Origin: Streptococcus sanguinis
GTDB lineage: Bacteria > Bacillota > Bacilli > Lactobacillales > Streptococcaceae
DNA: 64,000 bases
Direction of reading: 5' to 3'
NCBI RefSeq assembly: GCF_019929225.1
Contig: NZ_JAHZPA010000008.1
Location: 42,439-106,438 of the forward strand
This document shows, piece by piece, positions 55,006 through 64,000 of this stretch (positions within the stretch are counted from its first letter, which is position 1; each line of letters starts with the position of its first letter). The notes beneath the pieces are model-generated. The model was given only the letters and a program-made list of their open reading frames with translations. It searched no databases and was not told where the DNA came from. The position numbers and the translations under genes are program-made.

Positions 55006-58000
55006 ATGGGAAAAGATTTATTTAATCCTCACCTGCGTAAGTTTTCGATTCGAAAACTAAACGTCGGTGTTTGTTCTGTGCTCTTGTCAACCCTGCTTCT
55101 TTTGGGAGCAGCGGCACAAGTTAGTGCTGACGAAGCTAGTGATTCTGGTGCCCAAAACGAAGTTTCGCAAACAGGAATAGCCGAATCATCAGTGAATTCT
55201 GCTGAAACTGTGGCTTCTGAACATTTACAAGCAAAAGAAAGTTCAGCACTCGCTTTTGCTACTGAGACCCCTCAATCAGATGATAATCCTAGTCCAAGAA
55301 GCTCAGAGCCTGAGAAAGTTGAAGAATCTACTGAATCTACAGCAACTAAACCAGTTGAGAATACTCAGCCAATCACTGTTCAACCAGAAACATCCAACGC
55401 GGCTGTCGTGGCTGAAAAGTCAGAAGCAACCGCAGATCTAGCTCAGCCTAATCGCTCTCGTCGTGTGAGACGGGATGCTACACCTACTGGACAACAGAAA
55501 AGCGTAACAACAGGAGTTCCGATAGGTACTGGACCAGCTGGGGCAGATGATGCTACCTCTACGCCACGAGTACCTAAACCAAGCTTGGAGGAATCTGTCA
55601 AGAAAGATAGTACCCAATTAGCCAAACAAATTACTTGGCTTGATTTTTCGGATACTGCAAGTTGGAAAGGATTGGATTCACGAGGCGGACTCCAAGTAGG
55701 AACGACCTTCAAGAAGGAAATTTCACCTGGCTATGAAGTAACCCTGATGGTCACTGAGCTTAAACCTTTTAACTCGACTGAAACTTATAGAAAACGGGTT
55801 GAAGGAACACCGACAGCAAATACTTATGACCCAAATGCTCAGAATGGATACTTAAAGTCTGCTCCACAATATGGGAAAACACCTCCTACAGTGACGGGGG
55901 CAATCCAGAACCAATGGACTTCTATCCGTGATCAAGGTTTTAATACGCAAGGACGAAAGACGCAGCTTGTCTATCCAGAGAACTCTACCAACTGGGGAGT
56001 GAAATTCAATATTGAGGCAACCTATCTCGGTAAGCGCGTGGCCCCTACGGTGGTTATGGCCGATGGTGAAGACGCCAACCCAGGTGAATTTGCTATCTTC
56101 ACTACTAACGGAGAAGGATGGGAATATCTCGGTGAATGGAAGAATAAGAGTACTGCCAAAGAAGCCTACACCGTTATTACCAAGCAAATGCTGGATGATG
56201 AAAATGTAAAGAGAAGAGGTCTCTTAATCTTAAGAGATACAAGCGTAGACTGGTATAAGTACCTCAGTCCGGATACTGTGACAGGTGGTCTGGGGACTCA
56301 GGTCTTTGGACCAAACCGTTCGAACGAACGGACGGTTCCTGTGGTGATGACACGCGGAGCTTCTGAAGTAGGATTTTATGTAGCATCATCTGGCCAACAG
56401 GCTATGATGATGGGATTTTTAGTGGTGGATGGAAGTGATGCGCCAGCGACTTATGGTGAAGCCTTCCATACCATTTCAGGACGTGATTCGGTGACTGGTA
56501 AGCTAATTAATCAGCCTTACTTAGGGACTACTCCAGCAGACATTGATGTTGATACAGCTAATAATTGGGTTCTGGACGATAAAAAGGAACATAAGGACGA
56601 GGGTGCCAGCCAATTACTAGCGGACGATCAATTAAGTAATTCTAATGATTTGCTTGATTTAGACAAAGCAAAAAATGGAACTTACACAATTAAAATCAAA
56701 GCTAATCCAAATGGCAATGCTAAATCCTATGTCAAGGCATGGATAGACTTCAACAATGATGGAGTCTTCAATGAAAGCGAAGGTAGCAACCTACAAGAGA
56801 TTACAGCTGCTGGTGACTATACCTTGACCTTCAATGCCAACCCAAATATTACTGGCGGTCAAGTAGACAAATTGGGTATGCGTTTCCGAATTGCGACTAA
56901 TAAAGGTGATATTGAACAACCAACCGGTATTGCCTTTAGTGGTGAAGTAGAAGATATGCTCTTACACCGCATTTATCCTCCTAAAGGTGAAAAGCAGACT
57001 ACGGACGGCTTTACAGGTGAGACTCAAACTGCTGTCCTTCACTTCACACCTAAAGGAACGGATCGTTCAGACGACAGTGTCAATGCAGTTATGAGTACCC
57101 AAGCGCCTCAGGTTCTGGATAAACAAGGCAATGCTCTGACGCCTGTTGATGGCAACTATATTCGTCCAGAAGGGACCTATCGCTTGACCGTCAATGGCAA
57201 TGATGTTCAAGTAGTCTTCACACCAAATGCGGAATTTTCTGGAATTGCTGATGGAATTAACATCCGTTGGACTGACAGCAATGGTACATCAACTGGATGG
57301 ACTTCAGCGGATGCTTCTGACCCTAATAAAAATGATCAATTGACTACAATGGATGGCCGTTATGTACCGACAGTTCGTAAGATTCCAAACTACGAATCAA
57401 GTGGTCTTCAGGGACTGGAACAAAACAAAACGCTAGTCTTTAACGATGATGATGCGAATACGCCTCCTGTTACGCCAGACGCTACCCATCCTGCCAGCTT
57501 TGTGGATGCTAACGGTCAGACAGTAGCAGGCAACACGGTGCCAGCCATGTCCAATGGCCAGCAAGTCGGGACCTATGAATTAGATCCAAATACCGGCCAA
57601 GTGACCTTCAAACCTATCAAAACTTTTTATGGTACGCCAGACCCAGTGGTAGTTCAAGTCAGTGATGCCGATGGTAAAGCACACCGAGCACGCTACCAAC
57701 CTAATGTGACCCAAGTAACACCAAGAAGCACCAATGTTGAATCAACTGGCCTCCAAGGTCAAGCACAAAGTGGTAAGCCGACCTTCACCCCAGGTGACCA
57801 ACAAATCCCAATTGACATGAGCAAAGCCATGACTTTTGAAAATGGGACGAACACCTTGGAAGTAGCTAATGAAGGAACTTATACTATCAATTCAGATGAT
57901 ACCATTACCTTCAAGCCACTTAAGCAATTCACTGGCAAGGCAACACCGGTTACAGTCAAACGTGTCGATGCCAACGGCACAGAAGTGACTGCAACCTATA

Positions 58001-61000
58001 CACCGAACGTGACCAAGGTCACACCAACCAGCACACCTGCTACTTCATCAGGTCCTCAAGGTGTTCCACAAACAGGAACGCCAGTCTTCAAGGAGGGCGA
58101 TCCAGCGGTCCCAATCGATATGACCAAGCAAATGACCTTTGACGATGGTCAACTTAAGAAGATTGTTGCGGGCGTAGGGGAATACACCATCAATTCAGAT
58201 GGATCTATTACCTTTACTCCAGATAAGAAATATGTTGGAACCCCAGCCTCGGTGACGGTCAAACGAGTTGACGAAAATGGCACCGAAATAAGAGCAACCT
58301 ATACGCCAACCGTGACGGAAGTGACGCCAAGAAGTACCAATGCCGTTTCAAGCGGCTTGCAAGGACAACAACAAAGTGGCAAGCCGATCTTCACCCCAGG
58401 CGACAAAGCTGTGCCGATTGATATGGCCCAACCAATGACCTTTGAAGATAATCAAACAACCAAGAAGGTAGACAAGGTCGGGACTTATGTCATTGAGTCA
58501 GATGGTACGATTACTTTCACGCCAGACAAGCAATATGTGGGGACCCCATCTCCAGTAACAGTTAAACGCGTAGACACAAATGGAACAGAAGTAACGGCTA
58601 CTTACACACCAACCGTGACGCGTGTCACACCAACCAGCACCAATGCTGAGTCAACAGGCCTGCAAGGTCAACCACAAAGCGGCAAGCCAACTTTCAGTCC
58701 AGGTGACCAAGCAGTTCCGATCGATATGACCAAACCAATGACCTTTGAAAATGGGACTGACACTTTGGTAGTGGCCAATCAAGGAACTTATACCATTAAT
58801 TCAGATGGTTCCATCACCTTTAAGCCAGAGAAGAAATTTACTGGCAAGGCGACCCCTGTTACGGTTAAACGAGTCGATGCTAACGGCACAGAAATAACGG
58901 CTACTTACACTCCTACTGTTGAAGAAGTTATTCCAAACGCGACTGGCGATCAGACTGAAGGTCCACAAGGATTGGTTCAGAATGGTAAGATTACTTTTGA
59001 AGCTGGAAGACCAGAAGTAGGCTTTTCAGCAGACAGTACCCCAATTTTTGACACTGGTACCAATGTGAAAGAAATTGAAAATGTTGGCAAGTTTGAAGTG
59101 GATATTGATGGTAATATTACCTTTACCCCGGTCAAGACATTTGTAGGTAAAACACCTGAAATTGAAGTCAGTCGTGCAGATGTCAACGGTACCATCGCTA
59201 AGGCAAAATATCAAGCAACGGTGACAGCAGTAAAGCCAACTGGTGTTGGAAATAAGACAGAAGGTCTGCAAGGTCAAGTTCAAGAAGGTAAAGTGACCTT
59301 CACACCAGGGCACGACTCTGTTCCATTCCCAGCTGGTTCGACTCCATTGTTTGATAACCATTCAACAGTGAAAGAAGTACAGAATGTCGGTAAGTTTGAA
59401 GTGGACTCTGATGGTAAGGTTACCTTCACTCCAGTCAAGCAGTTTAAGGGGGAAACACCAGAACTTGAATTGACTCGCACTGATGCCAATGGCACCCCTG
59501 TTACAGTCAAATACCAAGCAGTAGTGAAAGAAGTGGTTCCAAGAGGAACTGACGCGACTAGCACAGGTCCTCAGGGGGTTCCGCAAACAGGTAGTCCAAG
59601 CTTCCAAGGTGGTGATCCACTTGTTCCGATTGATATGGATTCTCCAATGACCTTTGAAGATGGTCAACCTAAGAAGACAGTTCAAGGAGTAGGAGAATAT
59701 ACCATCAACTCAGATGGTACTATCACCTTTACCCCAGACAAACAGTATGTGGGGACCCCAGCTTCAGTTACTGTTAAACGTGTAGATAAGAACGGCACGG
59801 AAGTTACTGCCACCTATACGCCAACGGTAACACGGGTAACGCCTACTAGTACCAATGCTGAATCAACTGGTATCCAAGGTCAACCGCAAAGTGGCAAGCC
59901 AACTTTCAGTCCAGGTGACCAAGCTGTTCCAATCGATATGACCAAGCCAATGACCTTTGAAAATGGGACTGACACTTTGGTAGTGGCTAATCAAGGAACT
60001 TATACCATTAATTCAGATGGTTCCATCACCTTTAAGCCAGAGAAGAAATTTACTGGCAAGGCGACTCCTGTTACGGTTAAACGAGTCGATGCTAACGGTA
60101 CAGAAATAACTGCGACTTATACACCGACCGTTACCAAGGTAACTCCTACTGGCACCAATGCTGAATCGACTGGCATTCAAGGTCAGCCACAAAATGGAAC
60201 ACCTACTTTTACTTCTGGCGACTCTGCTGTTCCAATTGATATGGATAGTCCTATGACCTTCGAAGACGGTCAGTCTAAGAAGACTGTTCAGGGAGTAGGG
60301 GAATACACTATCAACTCAGATGGTTCTGTCACCTTTACTCCAGAGAAACAGTATATAGGTACACCAACACCAGTGACTGTGAAACGTGTTGATAAAAATG
60401 GCACGGAAGTGACTGCTAGCTATACGCCGACTGTTACCAAGATAACTCCAACGGGTACCAATGCGACTAGCACTGGTCCTCAAGGTGTTCCACAAACCGG
60501 TACTCCAACGTTTGCGGGTGGTGATTCCCTAGTTCCAATTGATGAATCAGTAGAGCCAACTTTCGAAAATGGAAGTAAGGAGAAAAAGATTCCAGGTCAA
60601 GGAACTTACACCATTGCACCAGATGGCGCAGTGACTTTCACGCCAGACAAGCAATTTGTGGGTAAACCAGATCCAATCACTGTGAAGCGAGTGGATAAGA
60701 ACGGTACACCAGTGATAGCGACATACAGTCCAGAGTATACTAAGGTAACTCCGACTGGTACTGGCACTAAGACAGAAGGCTTGCAAGGCCAAGTTCAAGA
60801 AGGCAAGGTCTCCTTCACTCCAGGCCATGATTCTGTTCCATTCCCAACGGATTCGACTCCACTGTTTGATAATGGTTCTTCTGTCAAAGAAGTGCCGAAT
60901 GTTGGAAAGTTCGAAGTGGATGCAGACGGCAAGGTTACTTTCACTCCAGACAAACAATTCAAGGGAGAAACACCGGAACTCGAATTGACTCGGACTGATG

Positions 61001-63621
61001 CGAATGGAACTCCAGTAACCGTCAAATATCAAGCAGTAGTGAAAGAAGTAACTCCAACTGGTACTAGTACAACGAGCACAGGTCCTCAAGGTGTTCCACA
61101 AACTGGCACCCCAATTTTTGCGGGTGGTGACCCACTAGTTCCAATTGATGAAACCGTAGGGGCAACCTTCGCAGACGGCAACAAGGAAAAAGTGATTCCA
61201 GGTCAAGGAACTTACACGATTGCCCCGGATGGCGCAGTGACCTTCACGCCAGACAAACAGTTTGTAGGTAAACCAGATTCAATCACTGTAAAACGTGTGG
61301 ACAAGAATGGCACTCCAGTGACGGCTACCTATAGTCCAGAATTTACGAAAGTAACTCCAACTGGCACTGGTGCCAAGACAGAAGGCTTGCAAGGTCAAGT
61401 GCAAGAAGGTAAAGTAAGCTTCACCCCAGGCCACGACTATGTTCCATTCCCAGCTGGTTCGACTCCGTTATTTGACAATGGTTCTTCTGTCAAAGAAGTA
61501 CCGAATGTTGGTAAGTTTGAAGTGGATGCAGATGGTAAGGTGACTTTCACTCCAGACAAGCAGTTTAAGGGTGAGACACCGGAACTTGAATTGACTCGTA
61601 CCGATGCCAATGGCACTCCAGTAACCGTCAAGTACCAAGCGGTAGTGAAAGAAGTGATTCCTACTAGCACCAATGTGACTAGCACTGGTCCTCAAGGTGT
61701 TGCGCAAACTGGCACACCGACCTTCGTAGGAGGCGACCCACTTGTTCCAATTGATGACTCAGTAGAGCCAACTTTCGAAGATGGAAGCAAGGAGAAAAAG
61801 ATTCCAGGTCAAGGAACATACACCATCACTCCAGATGGAGCAGTGACTTTCACACCAGACAAGCAGTTTGTAGGTAAACCAGATTCAATCACTGTTAAAC
61901 GTGTGGATAAGAATGGTACTCCAGTAACTGCGACTTACAGTCCAGAGTTTACCAAGGTGACTCCAACAGGTACCGGCACTAAGACAGAAGGCTTGCAAGG
62001 CCAAGTTCAAGAAGGCAAAGTAAGCTTCACTCCAGGGCACGACTATGTTCCATTCCCAGCTGGTTCGACTCCGTTATTTGACAATGGTTCTTCTGTCAAA
62101 GAAGTACCGAATGTTGGTAAGTTTGAAGTGGATGCAGATGGTAAGGTGACTTTCACTCCAGACAAGCAGTTTAAGGGTGAGACACCGGAACTTGAATTGA
62201 CTCGTACCGATGCCAATGGCACTCCAGTAACCGTCAAGTACCAAGCGGTAGTGAAAAAAGTGATTCCTACTAGCACCAATGTGACTAGCACTGGTCCTCA
62301 AGGTGTTGCGCAAACTGGCACACCGACCTTCGTAGGAGGCGACCCACTTGTTCCAATTGATGACTCAGTAGAGCCAACTTTCGAAGATGGAAGCAAGGAG
62401 AAAAAGATTCCAGGTCAAGGAACATACACCATCACTCCAGATGGAGCAGTGACTTTCACACCAGACAAGCAGTTTGTAGGCAAACCAGATTCAGTGACTG
62501 TAAAACGTGTCGATAAAAATGGCACTCCAGTAACAGCTACCTACAGTCCAGAGTTTGCCAAGGTTACTCCAACTGGTAAAGATGCGACCTCTACGAATAT
62601 CAAAGGTCATGTTCAAACCGGCAAACCTGTATTTGAGTCAGGTAATCCATTGGTTCCAATTGATGAGACGATTGCACCAACCTTCGAAGACGGAAGCAAG
62701 GAAAAGACTATTCCGGGTGAGGGGACTTATACCATCACGTCAGATGGGACAGTCACCTTCACTCCAGAAGCTGATTTCCTTGGTCAGGGAAGCGGTGTGA
62801 CCCTTGTCCGTCGTGATAAGAATGGCACCTCAGTGACAGCTCGCTATATTCCAACCGTGGTGGAACCATCAACTAGTCAGGACAGTGTATCCAGTGGCCG
62901 CAAGGGCCAAGCTCAAACGGGCACGCCAACTTTTGAAGGGGCGATTGACCAGGCAGTGGCACCGACCTTTGCGGACGGCAGCACCGAAATGGTTGTCCCA
63001 GGAGAAGGAACTTATCGGTTCACTATGCTAGGGGCAGTGACCTTCGTACCGGAAGCAGACTTTGTTGGAACTGCTCGCGGAGTCGTCGTGAAGCGTTCAG
63101 ATATTTATGGAAATACCGTGACGGCTACCTATACCCCAACTGTTTTGGGAAGCACGGCCACAGAAGATACCGGCAGCACCGGTCTCAAAGGCCAGCCGCA
63201 GACTGGTAAACCAATCTTTGAAGGAGACGTGGATCCAACCGTTCCTCCAACTTTCGAGGATGGCAGTACTGAAAAGGTTGTTCCAGGCCAAGGAACTTAC
63301 ACGATTGCGCCAGATGGCACAGTGACCTTTGTACCGGAAACTGGCTTTGTCGATCAAGCTGACGGCGTGACTGTCATTCGCAAAGACCGCAATGGTCAGA
63401 CGATTTCAGCAGTCTACGTTCCGACTGTGACAAAAAATCCTGTTCAGTCAGAGCGGACGATTACGCCTGCACCTCCATCACTTTCTAAGAGCGAGGGGAC
63501 AAAATCCCTTCCTAAGACAGGTACAGAAGAAACTTCATACTTAGCTGCAAGCTTACTTGCGGGAGTATCAGGTTTGGGACTGATTGGCTTAGACAAGAGG
63601 AAGAAAAAGTCTGAAGACTAA
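55006..63621 (+). CDS. CshA-family fibrillar surface adhesin 3 (LPXTG, 2871 aa)
   Basis: Third paralogue. The signal peptide (FSIRK, 1-42) is nearly identical to that of adhesin 2. A longer Ser/Thr/Glu/Pro stalk ends in RSRRVRRDA near 150. The non-repetitive region (about 190-660) is the most diverged of the three: it keeps WLDFSDT, MADGEDANPGEFAIFTTNG and the GEVED-like domain but has its own sequence between about 280 and 430. About 21 repeats follow, then LPKTG at 2835, membrane helix and tail (LDKRKKKSED). Repeats alternate VPID and VPFP types, and two consecutive pairs are almost identical in DNA. Ligand preference probably differs from adhesins 1 and 2; that is inference from the divergence. 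Confidence 0.93.
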   Translation: MGKDLFNPHLRKFSIRKLNVGVCSVLLSTLLLLGAAAQVSADEASDSGAQNEVSQTGIAESSVNSAETVASEHLQAKESSALAFATETPQSDDNPSPRSSEPEKVEESTESTATKPVENTQPITVQPETSNAAVVAEKSEATADLAQPNRSRRVRRDATPTGQQKSVTTGVPIGTGPAGADDATSTPRVPKPSLEESVKKDSTQLAKQITWLDFSDTASWKGLDSRGGLQVGTTFKKEISPGYEVTLMVTELKPFNSTETYRKRVEGTPTANTYDPNAQNGYLKSAPQYGKTPPTVTGAIQNQWTSIRDQGFNTQGRKTQLVYPENSTNWGVKFNIEATYLGKRVAPTVVMADGEDANPGEFAIFTTNGEGWEYLGEWKNKSTAKEAYTVITKQMLDDENVKRRGLLILRDTSVDWYKYLSPDTVTGGLGTQVFGPNRSNERTVPVVMTRGASEVGFYVASSGQQAMMMGFLVVDGSDAPATYGEAFHTISGRDSVTGKLINQPYLGTTPADIDVDTANNWVLDDKKEHKDEGASQLLADDQLSNSNDLLDLDKAKNGTYTIKIKANPNGNAKSYVKAWIDFNNDGVFNESEGSNLQEITAAGDYTLTFNANPNITGGQVDKLGMRFRIATNKGDIEQPTGIAFSGEVEDMLLHRIYPPKGEKQTTDGFTGETQTAVLHFTPKGTDRSDDSVNAVMSTQAPQVLDKQGNALTPVDGNYIRPEGTYRLTVNGNDVQVVFTPNAEFSGIADGINIRWTDSNGTSTGWTSADASDPNKNDQLTTMDGRYVPTVRKIPNYESSGLQGLEQNKTLVFNDDDANTPPVTPDATHPASFVDANGQTVAGNTVPAMSNGQQVGTYELDPNTGQVTFKPIKTFYGTPDPVVVQVSDADGKAHRARYQPNVTQVTPRSTNVESTGLQGQAQSGKPTFTPGDQQIPIDMSKAMTFENGTNTLEVANEGTYTINSDDTITFKPLKQFTGKATPVTVKRVDANGTEVTATYTPNVTKVTPTSTPATSSGPQGVPQTGTPVFKEGDPAVPIDMTKQMTFDDGQLKKIVAGVGEYTINSDGSITFTPDKKYVGTPASVTVKRVDENGTEIRATYTPTVTEVTPRSTNAVSSGLQGQQQSGKPIFTPGDKAVPIDMAQPMTFEDNQTTKKVDKVGTYVIESDGTITFTPDKQYVGTPSPVTVKRVDTNGTEVTATYTPTVTRVTPTSTNAESTGLQGQPQSGKPTFSPGDQAVPIDMTKPMTFENGTDTLVVANQGTYTINSDGSITFKPEKKFTGKATPVTVKRVDANGTEITATYTPTVEEVIPNATGDQTEGPQGLVQNGKITFEAGRPEVGFSADSTPIFDTGTNVKEIENVGKFEVDIDGNITFTPVKTFVGKTPEIEVSRADVNGTIAKAKYQATVTAVKPTGVGNKTEGLQGQVQEGKVTFTPGHDSVPFPAGSTPLFDNHSTVKEVQNVGKFEVDSDGKVTFTPVKQFKGETPELELTRTDANGTPVTVKYQAVVKEVVPRGTDATSTGPQGVPQTGSPSFQGGDPLVPIDMDSPMTFEDGQPKKTVQGVGEYTINSDGTITFTPDKQYVGTPASVTVKRVDKNGTEVTATYTPTVTRVTPTSTNAESTGIQGQPQSGKPTFSPGDQAVPIDMTKPMTFENGTDTLVVANQGTYTINSDGSITFKPEKKFTGKATPVTVKRVDANGTEITATYTPTVTKVTPTGTNAESTGIQGQPQNGTPTFTSGDSAVPIDMDSPMTFEDGQSKKTVQGVGEYTINSDGSVTFTPEKQYIGTPTPVTVKRVDKNGTEVTASYTPTVTKITPTGTNATSTGPQGVPQTGTPTFAGGDSLVPIDESVEPTFENGSKEKKIPGQGTYTIAPDGAVTFTPDKQFVGKPDPITVKRVDKNGTPVIATYSPEYTKVTPTGTGTKTEGLQGQVQEGKVSFTPGHDSVPFPTDSTPLFDNGSSVKEVPNVGKFEVDADGKVTFTPDKQFKGETPELELTRTDANGTPVTVKYQAVVKEVTPTGTSTTSTGPQGVPQTGTPIFAGGDPLVPIDETVGATFADGNKEKVIPGQGTYTIAPDGAVTFTPDKQFVGKPDSITVKRVDKNGTPVTATYSPEFTKVTPTGTGAKTEGLQGQVQEGKVSFTPGHDYVPFPAGSTPLFDNGSSVKEVPNVGKFEVDADGKVTFTPDKQFKGETPELELTRTDANGTPVTVKYQAVVKEVIPTSTNVTSTGPQGVAQTGTPTFVGGDPLVPIDDSVEPTFEDGSKEKKIPGQGTYTITPDGAVTFTPDKQFVGKPDSITVKRVDKNGTPVTATYSPEFTKVTPTGTGTKTEGLQGQVQEGKVSFTPGHDYVPFPAGSTPLFDNGSSVKEVPNVGKFEVDADGKVTFTPDKQFKGETPELELTRTDANGTPVTVKYQAVVKKVIPTSTNVTSTGPQGVAQTGTPTFVGGDPLVPIDDSVEPTFEDGSKEKKIPGQGTYTITPDGAVTFTPDKQFVGKPDSVTVKRVDKNGTPVTATYSPEFAKVTPTGKDATSTNIKGHVQTGKPVFESGNPLVPIDETIAPTFEDGSKEKTIPGEGTYTITSDGTVTFTPEADFLGQGSGVTLVRRDKNGTSVTARYIPTVVEPSTSQDSVSSGRKGQAQTGTPTFEGAIDQAVAPTFADGSTEMVVPGEGTYRFTMLGAVTFVPEADFVGTARGVVVKRSDIYGNTVTATYTPTVLGSTATEDTGSTGLKGQPQTGKPIFEGDVDPTVPPTFEDGSTEKVVPGQGTYTIAPDGTVTFVPETGFVDQADGVTVIRKDRNGQTISAVYVPTVTKNPVQSERTITPAPPSLSKSEGTKSLPKTGTEETSYLAASLLAGVSGLGLIGLDKRKKKSED
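57001..63440 (+). repeat. 303-bp tandem repeat array, adhesin 3 (about 21 units)
   Basis: Same 101-codon unit. A 606-base, two-unit block near 61434-61890 recurs at 62040-62496 with only a few base changes, so these pairs arose recently. Confidence 0.93.
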
Positions 63622-63710
63622 CATAGGCTTGAAGAAATTCCGTTAATAAACTAGAAGAATTTCGGAAAAGCTCAAAAACAGGTAGAACTTATGTTCTACC
63701 TCTCAGACCG

Positions 63711-63743
63711 AAGACAAACATTCCAAATGGTGTTTGTCTTTTT
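63711..63743 (+). terminator. Terminator after adhesin 3
   Basis: Stem AAGACAAACA/TGTTTGTCTT with ten-base loop and short T run. A second hairpin GGTAGAAC/GTTCTACC (63681-63700) lies just upstream without T run. Confidence 0.7.
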
Positions 63744-63750
63744 CTGTTTG

Positions 63751-64000
63751 TCAGGCTAAAATTCCATCTTTTGATAGAATAATAGTCATTTGAACAAAAT
63801 AAAAATGCTTGTCCACCCTCATTTTTACTAGTTTTTTGAGATTCAAACACGCCAAAGTAAGCCCAACCTTATCTTCCATCTTGGACTTGCCTTTCTCTCT
63901 TGTATAACGGAGGTTGTGGTATTCTTTGGCTGTCCCAAAGAGCCGCTCGATGGTTTCTTTGCGCTTCTTATAGAGCTCCTTCATCCCTCTTTGATGTCGA
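63751..64000 (-). mobile_element. IS1182-like transposase, C-terminal part (runs off the window)
   Basis: The minus-strand frame is open from the window edge to a TGA at 63751-63753, giving 82 C-terminal residues. KELYKKRKETIERLFGTAK and YHNLRYTREKG match the C-terminal DDE region (with the catalytic Glu in ETIERLFG) of IS1182-family transposases. The rest of the gene and the far end of the element are outside, so it is unknown whether the copy is intact; no terminal inverted repeat could be identified between 63622 and 63750. Confidence 0.8.

Noticed and set aside
39900..63400. Many open frames of 60-400 codons on the minus strand within the adhesin genes
   Set aside because: They repeat at 303- and 606-base steps in phase with the plus-strand units, lack ribosome sites and are by-products of repetitive codon use.

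Overview
The window is a low-GC Firmicute chromosome segment of viridans (sanguinis/mitis-group) Streptococcus type. Evidence is the rodA - HAD - gyrB - ezrA gene order, MurN-type branching enzyme, extended -10 promoters (TGnTATAAT), AGGAGG-type ribosome binding sites and LPXTG proteins with FSIRK signal peptides. Three tandem CshA-family fibril genes recall the triple CshA locus I remember from S. sanguinis SK36. The species is therefore an inference from memory, not a database result.

Layout. 1-3343 (minus): an HD-domain dNTPase-like gene, a Cof-type HAD phosphatase and murN, tightly coupled. 3459-8561: a DUF1934 gene, a yybP-ykoY (Mn2+) riboswitch with terminator ahead of a PacL/MgtA-type P-type ATPase, a DUF2785 gene and a convergent metallophosphoesterase. 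8872-11623: prfB with its programmed +1 frameshift, then ftsE-ftsX. 11693-17857: an MBL-fold hydrolase, a DinG-type exonuclease/helicase, a YeiH-family exporter, rodA and a DJ-1 protein. 18093-22432: an atypical HAD protein, gyrB and ezrA. 22583-28588: serB, glycerate kinase, an NTF2-like and an SseB-like gene, eno, a broken HAD gene, mgtE and a small helical protein. 28657-35415: a lactonase, then a module of small lipoprotein, MacA-like adaptor, ABC ATPase, MacB-like permease, response regulator and histidine kinase. 35586-39413: an AI-2E family permease, a TPR protein, acetolactate decarboxylase and a flavodoxin-like oxidoreductase.

39585-63621 is about 24 kb taken up by three giant sortase-anchored proteins of 2988, 1966 and 2871 residues. 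Each has a FSIRK signal peptide, a low-complexity stalk, a CshA-type non-repetitive adhesive region ending in a GEVED-like domain, an array of about 22, 12 or 21 units of 101 residues (303 bp), and LPKTG. The arrays show two alternating unit types, a 5- to 6-unit super-repeat in the first gene, a recent two-unit duplication in the third, almost identical 3' ends in all three, and a shared promoter block. The window ends in the 3' part of an IS1182-like transposase gene.

How the genes work together: murN, rodA, ftsEX and ezrA form a wall-growth and division theme. prfB, gyrB, eno and dinG are housekeeping. The Mn2+ riboswitch/ATPase pair and mgtE handle divalent metals. The ABC/two-component module looks like an envelope-stress or peptide-efflux unit. 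The CshA cluster builds the fibrillar adhesive surface. Cross-cutting observations include four genes with promoters so close to the start codon that their mRNAs should be leaderless, and terminators shared by or buried in convergent genes.
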